From positions 1 through 64,000 of the forward strand of contig NZ_STGT01000007.1 of NCBI RefSeq assembly GCF_004912145.1: DNA of 64,000 nt, written 5' to 3'. This DNA is from Peteryoungia rhizophila (GTDB lineage Bacteria > Pseudomonadota > Alphaproteobacteria > Rhizobiales > Rhizobiaceae). The number at the start of each line of letters is the position of its first letter. Position 1 is the first letter of the stretch. The notes under the pieces were generated by a model that searched no databases, had not been told where the DNA came from, and worked only from the letters and a program-made list of their open reading frames with translations. A program made the position numbers and the translations under genes. Below are positions 1 through 8,771 of the stretch, piece after piece.

Positions 1-1
1 T

Positions 2-2686
2 GCGGACAATGTTCTGATCGGCGGCAATAAGGACGACGTTCTCTCCGGCGGCGCTGGTGATGACGTTTTGCTTGGGGGCGCTGGTAACGACCGTATCATT
101 CATAATGTCGGAGACGGCAATGACATTGTCGACGGCGGCTCCGAAACAGGTTCATCGAATCCCGATTATGATGTGCTGACGATCAATGGTGATGGGGTCG
201 CCCGGGCGTTCACGTTAGGGTTGGCGACCGCGGGAACTCCAATTGCTCCGGCAACGGCTGACATCATGGTGACCTACGATGGCGCTCTTTCTGGCTCGGT
301 TCGGGCAGACGAAGTCGAGCGCGTCATCTTTAATCTTGGTACAGGCGGGGATACTGTTACTCTGAACAGCGTAGCGGGCTCAGCGATTTCGCCGAACACC
401 ATCGTCATTAACGGCGGCGCCGGCAACGATATCATCGACCTGACGACCTTCGCCGGCAGTAAGGTGGAAATCGTTGACGGCGGTGGTGCAGCAGACAGGG
501 TCAAGCTCGCCGGGCTCTGGACGGATTATGTTTTCACCCAGTTTGAGGATGTGTTTACAATCTCGAAGAACGGTGAGCCTTTCGCTACCGTCCAGGGTGT
601 AGAGTTCGTTGAATTCACCGGATCTGACAGCAACCCCGGCTACACCATGTCCATCGACAAGGTAGTAAACCTCGCGCCGAACGGCGTTCCTGATGATGAT
701 TCGGTCACCGAAGCCGGTGGCGTTGCCAACGCCATTCCAGGTAAAAATCAAGCGTTGGGCAACGTCTTAAGCAACGATAAGGACGGAAATTTTGACACGG
801 AATTCCGTATTGTCGACAGACTGTCCGTAACGAAAGTTGGCAATACGGTCATAGATGCCGATGGTGAGAAGATCACCGGCACCTATGGGGATCTGGTTAT
901 CAAGGCCGATGGCTCCTACGTCTACACATTGGACAACGATCGGCCGGAAACGCAGGGGCTGAAGGGGGGGGACATTGGCGTTGAAAACTTCTCCTACTCT
1001 CTGGCTGACAACCAAAACCAGCTGGGCACGGGATCGTTGAAGATCGAAGTGACCGGAACAAATGATGCAGCAGAAATCACCGGAAGCACGACGGGATCAG
1101 TAACCGAAGCGACAAGTTCGAACAACGCCGCTGCAACCATTACTGGTGATCTCAATTCACTCGACGTCGACAATGAAGCTGACAAGTGGAATGCTGTTCC
1201 AACGAAGACTTGGTCGGAAAGCGGTTATGGCAGGTTCACCATAGCATCTGATGGCAAGTGGAGTTACGAACTCGACAATACCAATGCAACGGTGAATGAC
1301 CTTAGCAAGGATCAGACGCTTACCGATGCCTTCACTGTCACCACGATTGATGGCACTGCACAGGTTGTTGTAATCACCATTAACGGTGCCTCGGATAATG
1401 CCGGCACTGGGTTCAATGGTAAAAATGTATTGTATCAGTACTACTACAGCGAGTCTAATTCAGACTTTGGGACGAGTCGCGCCGTGCAGGTGGGTTCTGG
1501 TGTTGAGATTAACAACGGATACCAGAATTACTTCAGCGTCGACGTGCAGGACAGTAAGATAGTAGTTTCATTCAATTATGGAGTTGGTTGGTCCCCAGCT
1601 TCATTTAATGGTTTTATCATTAGTGACGCTTTCGATAACGTAAAAACTATCAATAGCGTGTCTGACAATTCAAGTAAGGTAAGCGTATCGCATAATGCCA
1701 ACAGTATATATGTAAACTGGCAGGGAAGCAGTTTCTCAGCCGGAGAGAAAATTACTATTGATGTAGGTTTCGCTAACGGCGGTCGCGATCCGATTATCCT
1801 CGACCTCGACAGAAACGGATTCGCCTTCTCGTCAATCGAAGACGGGGTCAGATTCGATATCAATGCGGACGGCCTAGGTGATCAGATTGCCTGGACCAGC
1901 GACGATGGGATCCTCGCGTATGACGTTGACGGGAACGGCTTGATCGACAATGGCTCGGAAATCTTCACGCCGGACTTCAACGGCGGGCAATTTGCAAGCG
2001 GTGTGGCGGCTCTCGCGTCGCTCGACTCGAATGGTGACGGCAAGATCGACAGCGACGATACCGCCTTCGGTGACCTGAAGATCTGGGTTGATGCCAACAA
2101 CAACGGCATCAGCGATGAAGGTGAGGTTTCGAGCCTTTTCGACAACGGCGTCACCAGCATCTCGCTGACCACAGACCAGACGGGTGGCCAGGAAGATGGC
2201 CAGACAATCTTCGCCGAAGGTGAATTCACCTTCGCCGACGGTTCGACCGGCAACTTCGTCGAAGTCGGCTTCGATACGATCTTCGGCTCGGATGCGGATC
2301 CGCTGACTGTCATGGGAACGGATGGCGACGACATCCTGCATGGCGGCATGGGTCAGATGGTGATGACCGGCGGTGCCGGCAATGACACCTTTGTCTTCGA
2401 CGGAACGGCGCTTAACGAGCTCGATGTGGCTGATGTTATCAGCGACTTCAACGGTGATGGCGACGTGCTCGATGTCACGGCGCTGCTTAACAGCTTGCTC
2501 GGTGAGCAGGCGACGGCTGAAACGGCCGCTTCGCATCTGCGCACCACGGCTGACGACGGCAACACCACTGTCAGCGTCCAGACCGGGGCGGACACCTGGA
2601 AGGATGTGGTTGTGCTGCATAACCACGACACGGCCGTTAAGGTCCTGTTCGACGACAAGCACTCCGTGACTGTCTCACACGACTGA
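2..2686 (+). CDS. RTX/VCBS calcium-binding secreted protein, 5' truncated by window edge
   Basis: The frame is open from base 2, and the first codons already encode GGxGxD nonapeptide repeats (GGNKDDVLSGGAGDD), so the gene starts upstream of the window. After the RTX block come a cadherin/VCBS-like region with the NDxxE motif, then EF-hand-like acidic loops (DVDGNGLID, DSNGDGKIDSDD, DANNNGISDEGE near 1921-2120), one more RTX-type turn (GGAGNDTFVFDG) and a short C-terminal tail. This is the layout of T1SS-secreted adhesins or enzymes, which bind calcium outside the cell and carry an uncleaved C-terminal signal. No catalytic domain is visible in the part present. An 8-G run at 964-971 is a slippage-prone site. 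A TolC-type channel follows 294 bases later, which supports type I export. The family is clear; the specific role is unknown. Confidence 0.9.
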   Translation, partial: ADNVLIGGNKDDVLSGGAGDDVLLGGAGNDRIIHNVGDGNDIVDGGSETGSSNPDYDVLTINGDGVARAFTLGLATAGTPIAPATADIMVTYDGALSGSVRADEVERVIFNLGTGGDTVTLNSVAGSAISPNTIVINGGAGNDIIDLTTFAGSKVEIVDGGGAADRVKLAGLWTDYVFTQFEDVFTISKNGEPFATVQGVEFVEFTGSDSNPGYTMSIDKVVNLAPNGVPDDDSVTEAGGVANAIPGKNQALGNVLSNDKDGNFDTEFRIVDRLSVTKVGNTVIDADGEKITGTYGDLVIKADGSYVYTLDNDRPETQGLKGGDIGVENFSYSLADNQNQLGTGSLKIEVTGTNDAAEITGSTTGSVTEATSSNNAAATITGDLNSLDVDNEADKWNAVPTKTWSESGYGRFTIASDGKWSYELDNTNATVNDLSKDQTLTDAFTVTTIDGTAQVVVITINGASDNAGTGFNGKNVLYQYYYSESNSDFGTSRAVQVGSGVEINNGYQNYFSVDVQDSKIVVSFNYGVGWSPASFNGFIISDAFDNVKTINSVSDNSSKVSVSHNANSIYVNWQGSSFSAGEKITIDVGFANGGRDPIILDLDRNGFAFSSIEDGVRFDINADGLGDQIAWTSDDGILAYDVDGNGLIDNGSEIFTPDFNGGQFASGVAALASLDSNGDGKIDSDDTAFGDLKIWVDANNNGISDEGEVSSLFDNGVTSISLTTDQTGGQEDGQTIFAEGEFTFADGSTGNFVEVGFDTIFGSDADPLTVMGTDGDDILHGGMGQMVMTGGAGNDTFVFDGTALNELDVADVISDFNGDGDVLDVTALLNSLLGEQATAETAASHLRTTADDGNTTVSVQTGADTWKDVVVLHNHDTAVKVLFDDKHSVTVSHD

Positions 2687-2710
2687 AACAGGGGGCGTCA
2701 TCAAGATAAG

Positions 2711-2737
2711 AAAGGGCGCCGGACGGGCGCCCTTTTT
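2711..2737 (+). terminator. Rho-independent terminator of the RTX gene
   Basis: A perfect 10-bp stem (AAAGGGCGCC at 2711-2720 pairing with 2726-2735) with a 5-nt loop and a T tract lies 25 bases after the RTX stop codon. It separates the RTX gene from the TolC-like gene, which therefore probably has its own promoter in the AT-rich 2780-2975 interval. Confidence 0.85.
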
Positions 2738-2980
2738 ATTGTCTCATTGTCGAGAATTCGTGCGACCAGGAGAGGGGGTACTTGGCATTTGCAATTGTAT
2801 TCGCTTTATCCAAAGTGCATCCGTGTATCTACATCAGGTGTTAACTCAGTGTAGGTGAAGCCTAAATTTTTATAGGGTATATTTATTTAAGTGCTTGATC
2901 GGGTTCGTCATTTATAATTGCCACCGGCGCCTAGATCTGTATATAAGCGCCCCAAGAAAGATTTGGGTAGGGGCACTCAG

Positions 2981-4414
2981 TTGTTGACCAAAAAGACTTT
3001 ATTCGCGGCCTTGTACACCTCGGCAGCCTTCGCCATTGCGTCTGTGACGCCTGCGAGCGCCATGTCGTTGCAAGAAGCCATCCAGAAGGCACTCACGACC
3101 AATCCGCAGATTTCGCAGGCGGTCCAGAACCGCGAGGCAGTCGAGTTCGAGCTGCGCCAGGCGCGGGGCCTGTACCTGCCCTCCGTCGATCTCGAGGCCA
3201 GCGTGGGAAAGCGCCGGCTGTCCAACGACAGCACCGGAACGCTGACGCAGGACTACGAGACTTTTAACAATTCCGAAGTCGGCCTGACGATCACGCAGCG
3301 CCTGCTCGATGGTGGCGGTCGTCGTGCCCAGGTGGATCAGCAGGCATCGCGCGTCGATGGCGCCTCCTTCCGCGTTCTGGAGCGTTCCGAAACGATCGCG
3401 CTGCAGGTCGTCCAGGATTATCTCGAATACATCCTGCAGGCGAAGATCGTCGGCGTCGCCCAGCAGAACGTCTCGTTCCACAACGGCATTCTAGGGGACA
3501 TCAACGAGGGTATTTCCGGCGGTGCGTTGACGGAAGTCGACGCTGTCCAGGGGCGTGAGCGTCACGCAGCTGCCAAGGCTCGTCTGCGCGAAGCGCAGGA
3601 AGAGCTGGAGCTGACCAAGATCCGCTTCCTCAAGACCGTCGGTGAGCCGATCACCAATGCGAAGGTGCCGGCCTCCGTCGGCAAGTTCCTGCCGCGCTCG
3701 CTGGATGATGCGATCGCGACCGCCAAGTCTAACAATCCGCGCATCTACTCGGCCCGCGCCGATATCGATGCGGCTGATGCAGCCATCCGTGCCGCGCGCT
3801 CCAACTACGCTCCGACCGTCGATCTCGAAGGTCGCGCCAGCGTCGGCAACGATGTGGGCACGAGCCAGGGCAACACCAACGACGTTCAGGTTCGCCTCGT
3901 GGCGCGCTGGAACCTCTATCGCGGCGGCATCGACCAGGCGCGTGAGCAGGAACAGATCCGCCGCGCCAGCGAGCAGCGCTACGCCTCTGACCAAGTTCAT
4001 CGCGAGATCGAGGAATCGATCCGCTCGGCCTGGAACGAACGCAAGAGCCGCGGCGAACTCTCGCAGATCCTGAATTCGCAGTCTTCGCAGAACGCTCAGC
4101 TCGTGTCTTCCTACGGCGAGCAGTTCAAGATCGGTCAGCGTTCCCTGCTCGACGTGCTCGATGCGCAGAATACGCGCTTCAACACCAGCATCGTCGCCGA
4201 GACGGCCCGTGTCGCCGCTCTTTTCGCCGAATACAAGATTCTGGCAGCATCCGGTTCGCTGCTGAAGACGATGAACGTCAAGGCTGTCGGCGAAGCCGAC
4301 GCTTATGCACGCAATGAGTTCTCCGTGAAGACGACCCCGAATGGGACTTACGTCGAGCGGGATCCGCGGCAAAAGGCAGGAATTCCGATGGACCTCCTGG
4401 AGCCGCTTCAGTAA
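2981..4414 (+). CDS. TolC-family outer-membrane channel protein (type I secretion)
   Basis: A 477-residue protein of the outer-membrane efflux family, which forms the trimeric exit duct for type I secretion and efflux. The frame opens further upstream, but the TTG at 2981 (or 2984) is preferred: it follows a purine-rich GGTAGGGG and is followed at once by a signal peptide (KK, hydrophobic stretch, ASA before MSLQEA). The mature part starts with the typical SLQEAIQKALTTNPQI of TolC proteins and shows the two-fold repeat of the family (SLDDAIATAKSNNPRI at about residue 230). Helical segments ending in GQRSLLDVLDAQNT match the conserved second repeat. No ABC ATPase or membrane-fusion gene is adjacent, so the inner-membrane partners must be encoded elsewhere. 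It probably exports the upstream RTX protein and perhaps the serralysin at 8.8-12.8 kb (inference). Confidence 0.9.
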   Translation: MLTKKTLFAALYTSAAFAIASVTPASAMSLQEAIQKALTTNPQISQAVQNREAVEFELRQARGLYLPSVDLEASVGKRRLSNDSTGTLTQDYETFNNSEVGLTITQRLLDGGGRRAQVDQQASRVDGASFRVLERSETIALQVVQDYLEYILQAKIVGVAQQNVSFHNGILGDINEGISGGALTEVDAVQGRERHAAAKARLREAQEELELTKIRFLKTVGEPITNAKVPASVGKFLPRSLDDAIATAKSNNPRIYSARADIDAADAAIRAARSNYAPTVDLEGRASVGNDVGTSQGNTNDVQVRLVARWNLYRGGIDQAREQEQIRRASEQRYASDQVHREIEESIRSAWNERKSRGELSQILNSQSSQNAQLVSSYGEQFKIGQRSLLDVLDAQNTRFNTSIVAETARVAALFAEYKILAASGSLLKTMNVKAVGEADAYARNEFSVKTTPNGTYVERDPRQKAGIPMDLLEPLQ

Positions 4415-4458
4415 ACGCTCATCCGATAGGATGACATGTTAAATTCGTTGATCGAACC

Positions 4459-4478
4459 GGCGGGCCCTCGTGCCCGCC
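4459..4478 (+). terminator. GC-rich stem-loop after the TolC-like gene
   Basis: GGCGGGC (4459-4465) pairs with GCCCGCC (4472-4478) across a 6-nt loop, 45 bases after the stop codon. There is only a weak T-rich tail, so it may be an attenuating hairpin rather than a strong terminator. Confidence 0.45.
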
Positions 4479-4728
4479 TGAGCTTTCGTGCATCCTTCAA
4501 GGCTGTGGCGTCTATGCTGGCTGTGAATGCGTTGCATTTGCTACTGAGCCTTCGAATCAGTTCTCGCTGGAAAGAACGAAGGTAAGATAACAACCGCAAG
4601 AGGGATGGCGCTGGCGGCAAGGCCGGACACTAAACTCGTCTCTACTAGCCAGTATTGACTGGGGCGTTCTCACTTCTTATCCGCATTCAGGCGAACGAAC
4701 GGGCGTTGCCGTTAGGCCAAAAGATGAC

Positions 4729-4980
4729 CTAGTCAGAGATGGAATTCAAATGACGCAGGGCAGCGACCGGATCGAATCCTAAAACCTGCGAAAAATACAA
4801 AAACTCAACGACGTCTACCCGGCGCTGGCCACTCTCAAGCCGGGCAACGAACGACTGATACTCCCCGAGTCTTTCGGCCAGATCCGCCTGCGTCAAACCA
4901 GCGGATTCGCGATGCTTTATTAGTAGTCGGACAAGTTCGTGATGGCGGCGTGTATTGAGAGTCTTTTGCATGTTGCTCAC
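4729..4980 (-). CDS. XRE-family helix-turn-helix regulator (83 aa)
   Basis: A small Cro/C1-type DNA-binding protein. The core reads LIKHRESAGLTQADLAERLG followed by the recognition helix YQSFVARLESGQRRVDVVEF, the canonical XRE pattern filling nearly the whole protein with no extra domain. It is transcribed divergently from the LysR gene at 5066, and the 85-bp gap contains a perfect inverted repeat that is a good operator candidate. A different XRE gene sits in the same divergent position next to the paralogous LysR at 41204. It may be an orphan antitoxin or an element-borne repressor; no toxin partner is visible. Confidence 0.85.
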   Translation of the reverse strand: MSNMQKTLNTRRHHELVRLLIKHRESAGLTQADLAERLGEYQSFVARLESGQRRVDVVEFLYFSQVLGFDPVAALRHLNSISD

Positions 4981-5006
4981 CGCGACAGGGATGAGCTCTT
5001 CCTCTA

Positions 5007-5038
5007 TATCTGAAAATCAGTTATCTTAAATTCAGATA
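5007..5038. promoter_or_regulatory. Inverted repeat in the XRE/LysR divergent gap
   Basis: TATCTGAA (5007-5014) and TTCAGATA (5031-5038) form a perfect 8-bp inverted repeat with 16-bp spacing in the intergenic region shared by the divergent XRE and LysR genes. It is placed to autoregulate one or both; which protein binds is inference. Confidence 0.5.
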
Positions 5039-5065
5039 ATTGCTCTGACCGTTCGTGAATAGTCG

Positions 5066-5956
5066 ATGGAACTCCGCCAACTCTCCTACTTCGTTGCCGT
5101 CGCCGAGGAACTCCACTTCGGGCGTGCCGCCATGCGGGTGAACATTGCACAGCCGGCATTGAGCACACAGGTCCAGGCGCTGGAGAAGGGGCTTGGGGTG
5201 CAACTGCTAGTGCGATCGACACGCAAGGTCGAGCTGACGCAGGCAGGGGAGGTGTTCTACGATCGCTGTGTCCGGATGCTGGGTGAGCTGGATCTGTCAG
5301 CCGAGATGGCGCGCGCAGCAGGGGGGCGGACTATGCGGGAGATCAGGATCGGCACGATCTATCCGGCAACGACGGGTGTGCTGCCGGCATTCCTGGCGCG
5401 CATCGGCCGGAAGTTTCCCGATATTCGGCTGCATGTTTCGAATGGGTCGACGGCCGATATCATTCGGCAGCTGGAGTGTGGGAAGCTCAACCTTGGCTTC
5501 ATCCGTCCGGTCGAGAATATTGGGTCACTGCGCTTCTTCTCGATTGCTCATGAGCGCTATCTGCTGGCTGTGCCGATGGGAAATCCGCTTGCATCGAAGA
5601 ACGAAGTGACGATCGAGGATCTGCGGGGGCAGAAGATCATCGCCTTCAAGCGGCAGAACCTCTCCTACACGGAGCGCTATTTCTCCGAGACCTTCGCGGA
5701 GCACGGGCTGAATGACAATGTTGCCTATACCTGTGACGACACCTTCTTGCTGATCTCGCTGGTATCCTCAGGCCTTGGTGTCGGCTTTGCGCCGGAATGG
5801 ACGGGAGAGCTGCCGGGCCGGGATGTCGTGTTGAAGAAGGTGACAGGCATCGATCTGAAGATCGGGCTGGGTGTCGCCTGGAGCAAGGATGATCCGACGG
5901 CGGCTCGCGATGACATCATTGACATCGCCAGGACACTGGGGCGGCCGGGCAGGTGA
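5066..5956 (+). CDS. LysR-family transcriptional regulator (copy 1 of 3)
   Basis: A full-length 296-aa LysR regulator with the N-terminal winged HTH (residues 1-60, FGRAAMRVNIAQPALSTQVQ recognition region) and a two-lobed effector domain from about residue 90 (IRIGTIYPATTGVLPAFLARI). The effector and target operon are unknown; the HTH resembles the BenM/CatM-type group. The protein is roughly 93% identical by eye to the copy at 41204-42121, and its C-terminal half also resembles the broken copy at 12955-13285. The ATG at 5066 matches the conserved MELRQLSYF start. It lies 35 bases before a decayed tRNA-Ser copy, that is, at the edge of the transfer element. Confidence 0.92.
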   Translation: MELRQLSYFVAVAEELHFGRAAMRVNIAQPALSTQVQALEKGLGVQLLVRSTRKVELTQAGEVFYDRCVRMLGELDLSAEMARAAGGRTMREIRIGTIYPATTGVLPAFLARIGRKFPDIRLHVSNGSTADIIRQLECGKLNLGFIRPVENIGSLRFFSIAHERYLLAVPMGNPLASKNEVTIEDLRGQKIIAFKRQNLSYTERYFSETFAEHGLNDNVAYTCDDTFLLISLVSSGLGVGFAPEWTGELPGRDVVLKKVTGIDLKIGLGVAWSKDDPTAARDDIIDIARTLGRPGR

Positions 5957-5991
5957 GGGTGGCGGTGTTTGCTACAGAGCTCACTGTGACC

Positions 5992-6080
5992 GGGGAGGTG
6001 GCTGAGTGGTCGAAAGAACCGCACTCGAAATGCGGCATACTCGCAAGCGTATCCTGGGTCGAATCCCACTAATTCCCGCA
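5992..6080 (+). pseudogene. Decayed tRNA-Ser(CGA) copy, probable attachment-site remnant
   Basis: The segment matches the intact tRNA-Ser at 19673-19762 through the D arm, the anticodon arm (CCGCACTCGAAATGCGG) and most of the T arm. It has lost one T in the T loop (GGGTCGAAT instead of GGGTTCGAAT), has a mismatched acceptor 3' strand and ends GCA instead of CCA. The bases just upstream (CTGTGACCGG) are also shared with the intact gene. It cannot fold into a normal acceptor stem. Inference: one end of an integrated element. Confidence 0.8.
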
Positions 6081-6306
6081 GGTGCTCATGATGGGATGCT
6101 AAGGCAAATGATGAGAACATCCAGCGAGCGCTAGCGAAGCTGGGCAAGGTTGAAGGCCGCGCAGGGGGGAGCGAAGCAACCGAGTGTCTTGCGATACCAA
6201 AACCCGACCGGACTTCGCCAATGCAAAGCTTGCCCACAATCGGCCATTCCGCAGCGGAGTTCCGTCACTTTGACCGGTCGGCTTCGTAGTGGACTAGGTT
6301 CACCAG

Positions 6307-6576
6307 TCAGCACCCATTACGGGCGAGCAGTGGTGCCAGCCTGCGAACTGTGGCCCAAATTGCGAACATCAGCAATCCAATCAGTAGGACACCGGCGACC
6401 CAGAACACCGGGCCACCCAACATGTAAACATATACGTACGCACCCAAAAGCGCGGCAAAAAATCGAGGAAGAAACCAAAAATTTCCATCTGCAATATCAA
6501 GCAAAACAAATATAAGTATCCAGTGAAGGAATCCAGAAAAAGCTATAAAGTAGAATATATGCAGGAATGTTCTCAA
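6307..6576 (-). CDS. Small integral membrane protein, paralogue of the next gene (89 aa)
   Basis: Unrecognised function. Three hydrophobic segments are visible (about residues 5-28, 38-55 and 58-75), separated by a WFLP motif and an LGGP turn, with a basic C terminus (RRLAPLLARNGC), suggesting a positive-inside tail. The TTG start at 6576 is supported by GGAGG five bases upstream; no ATG is available. The sequence aligns along its whole length with the protein encoded at 6681-6941 (shared HW-L, LD, WFLP, LG-P, W, GVLL, LLMF, R-L-P-L), so the two arose by tandem duplication. No neighbour suggests a role. Confidence 0.7.
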   Translation of the reverse strand: MRTFLHIFYFIAFSGFLHWILIFVLLDIADGNFWFLPRFFAALLGAYVYVYMLGGPVFWVAGVLLIGLLMFAIWATVRRLAPLLARNGC

Positions 6577-6680
6577 GAGCGCCTCCGAAATATTATTTTT
6601 TCATAGCTAAGACAATTCGATATTGGCGAACATATTCGCATTCGATTACCCAAAATCCATTTTCAGGATGGGTCCTTGCT

Positions 6681-6941
6681 CTACCGCTGCGTGAATAATT
6701 GCGGCAACAGCTTTCGAAAGGCGATAGAAGCGGAGAACATTAACAATGCAACTAATAATACCCCAATTATCCAGGATATAGGCCCTAGCATCACGAACAG
6801 ATAAAAGTATCCGGCCACCCATTTGCCGATAAACCACGGGAGAAACCAAACGGACCCGCCTCCAAGGTCGAGTATAGCGTAAACTAGAAGCCAGTGAAAA
6901 ACTGCAGAAAGGAAAACGAAGTAAGCGCAAGTCCTAAGCAT
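6681..6941 (-). CDS. Small integral membrane protein, tandem paralogue (86 aa)
   Basis: Unrecognised function. It has the same layout as the gene at 6307-6576: a hydrophobic N-terminal segment ending VFHWLLVYAILDL, the WFLPWFIGKW motif, MLGPISWIIGVLLVALLMF, then a basic tail. Start is the ATG at 6941; no convincing Shine-Dalgarno sequence precedes it. The sequence between the two genes and upstream of this one is clearly more AT-rich than the surrounding chromosome, consistent with acquired DNA. It would be transcribed before its paralogue, about 105 bases apart. Divergence between the pair while all motifs are kept suggests both are under selection. Confidence 0.7.
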   Translation of the reverse strand: MLRTCAYFVFLSAVFHWLLVYAILDLGGGSVWFLPWFIGKWVAGYFYLFVMLGPISWIIGVLLVALLMFSASIAFRKLLPQLFTQR

Positions 6942-7290
6942 ATATATAAGAATCCCAATTATATTTTAATGGCGTAAGGAATCTATTATGCAAGATGAAA
7001 CCGAAAATTTTTGCAATGCATCGTGCCTAACACGCGTTTTTACTACTCATAAAAGACATTCTGCAAGCATCGGTCGTGTTTTTGACGGGGCGTTGGCCGC
7101 CTACAACTAAAACTTGGTTAAAGACCACCCGTCGTAGATTGCTTGGAATCTGTCCGGTCGCATAGCTGTTCGCGAAAATGGCGCGCCAGGGCGTAGCCTA
7201 CCCAGCTCACGAGCGCAGACATAACGTCCAACGAGGGTGCCTTATCCTGCCAAGGGACACGAACAGGCTTCACTCACCTGCAAAAAAAGC
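6942..7290. other. Intergenic, no gene recognised
   Basis: AT-rich near 6950-7030, then mixed composition. No ORF with family resemblance, no RNA gene and no clear repeat was seen. Confidence 0.5.
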
Positions 7291-7354
7291 AGCGATCTCG
7301 AGCACTCATGCCCTGGAGCTACGAAGCCTGAACGGCCTCAGCTTGCCGCTTACC
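7291..7354 (+). mobile_element. IS66-family right-end remnant
   Basis: The bases match the last codons of tnpC and the right terminus of the IS66 element at 45.2-47.7 kb (AGCAGCGATCTCGA..., CTCATGCCCTG, ACGAAGCCTGAACGGCCTCA, GCTTGCC), and the copy ends in GCTTAC, the complement of the usual GTAAGC tip. Everything else of the IS is gone, so this is a deletion scar. Confidence 0.8.
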
Positions 7355-7520
7355 ACATATCTGACTAGCTGCCGAGATGAGTGCCTCGGGAGCACGAGGC
7401 CGATCAGCACGATTTCCCAACATTGTCTTGCCGTCCTTTGTCGTAGATCAGGCGCCGGACCTTCGAGGTTCGCTTACGTTTGCCGACTAGGCCGTGACAT
7501 GCGGCGAACAGGCGGGGAGT

Positions 7521-7748
7521 TCAAGCAGCCGCGTTTCGCTCGATGCCGGTCACGAGAGAGATGAGTTGCTTGAACTCGTCGGTGGACAGTATTCGAGTTT
7601 CTGCGATCGATACGATTTCCGCGACAGCAGCCACCTCTCCCAGCTCGGCGGCGCTAGCCACTTTCTTAACCGCGAGCGCAATGGATCCCGCTGAGCCGAG
7701 TGATCTTCCTGATTGCACGCGCGTTATGCATGATGCTCTCACGGCCAC
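7521..7748 (-). CDS. Possible fragment of an unidentified protein (75 aa)
   Basis: An open frame whose translation has a plausible amphipathic, Ala/Val-rich composition (AELGEVAAVAEIVSIAE) and ends GIERNAAA. I do not recognise the family. It lies among clear gene fragments and may itself be the tail of a lost gene, or chance. No ribosome-binding site was identified. Confidence 0.2.
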   Translation of the reverse strand: MAVRASCITRVQSGRSLGSAGSIALAVKKVASAAELGEVAAVAEIVSIAETRILSTDEFKQLISLVTGIERNAAA

Positions 7749-7832
7749 TGTCGATTAGCCTCGTGTTGGAACCGCCGGATGACGTACGGGTGCCGGTGCC
7801 GGCGGGGGTGTCGACTGCGTTGTGAGACAAAA

Positions 7833-8110
7833 TCAGCTGATCGCGCCCGCAAGGAATGTTTGGCAGTGTGGATTGCCATTGGCAATTCTCAATTTTAGCA
7901 CTGCTGTCAGCGGGCGCTGAAGACCTTTAGCCCCAGTCGACGCAGTCCACGATGCGCGCAGCCAGGTATCAACTTCTTCCTCTTTCGTCAGAATGGTCGG
8001 CATCGCTTTCTGGTGCATCGGCTTCACCACCTCGTTCGCTTCGCACGTGCGGAGGGCGAAGAACACTTGTTCACCCGGCCTCGGGTTCTTGATCGAGCGG
8101 CGCTCGCCAT
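7833..8110 (-). pseudogene. C-terminal fragment of an SRAP (YedK/HMCES-like) protein
   Basis: The translation contains CEANEVVKPMHQKAMP, ILTKEEEVDTWLRASW and LQRPL in order. These match the conserved C-terminal stretch of SOS-response-associated peptidases (EPN..V.PIHPKAMPVIL, EE...WL, LQRPLP), which cross-link to abasic sites in single-stranded DNA. The catalytic N-terminal half (Cys2) is absent and the upstream sequence does not continue the family, so only the last third survives. It sits in a zone of gene fragments. Confidence 0.55.
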
Positions 8111-8162
8111 GCCAAGTCGTCCATTGAATGGCAATATTCTGTGCCGAATCTTTCTATCCCCT

Positions 8163-8429
8163 TTAAGACTGGATGCCGGCGGTGATCTCCTCAAGCAGCG
8201 CATTGTCGTCGTGTCTGATCTTTTCGAGGATAGAATTCATGTCGACGGCATAATTTCCCGGTTCCAGGCGCATCGGACTGACGCCTAGATGATGTAAGCC
8301 AACAAGATGCGCATCAACGGAATACACTGGCCCGCCGGAGCAGCCGTTCCCGGTGGTGCAATTGTGACTGAATTCGGTTGCAGCACCAGCCTGGGCTGGA
8401 GCGGTCCAGGTGGCAACGCCACCCTTCAT
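8163..8429 (-). pseudogene. C-terminal fragment of a trypsin-like serine protease
   Basis: The frame encodes GNGCSGGPVYSVDAHLVGLH, which carries the GxSGGP nucleophile motif of chymotrypsin-fold proteases followed by the usual strand that returns to the domain core. The His and Asp of the triad and any signal peptide are missing, because the sequence upstream belongs to an unrelated ABC-ATPase fragment. It is a non-functional remnant by this reading. Confidence 0.6.
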
Positions 8430-8469
8430 GACGGAACACCCGCGCGTAACCGATTTCGGTGAGCAGGCA

Positions 8470-8718
8470 GGGGTGATGAAGAACCATTAGCCAGTCGCCG
8501 ATGCGCTGGCGCTGGCCGCCGGAGAATTCGTGCTGGTAGCGGTCGAGATACTCGCGGCGCAGGCCAACCAGTTCGGTCAGCGCGTCCAGCCGTTCACCGA
8601 TTGCTGCACTCTCACGGATGCGGTGGACGGATAGCACTTCCGCCGGCATCTCGCGCACGCGCCTTTTCGGATTGAGCGAGGCGGACGGGTTCTGGAAGAT
8701 CATCTGCATCTTGCGGCG
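8470..8718 (-). pseudogene. Internal fragment of a dipeptide/oligopeptide ABC transporter ATPase (OppF/DppF-like)
   Basis: The translation shows the Q-loop MQMIFQNPSASLNPKRRVRE and, about 65 residues on, the ABC signature HEFSGGQRQRIG, which is diagnostic for peptide-import ATPases. The Walker A region is missing upstream, and the Walker B/D-loop/H-loop part is replaced by unrelated sequence right after RIGDWLMVLHHP. It is an isolated internal piece left by rearrangement. Confidence 0.75.
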
Positions 8719-8771
8719 GACGGATGCGATAAACGCCGTCCACCGTATGGAAATTTAGCGATATGCCGATT

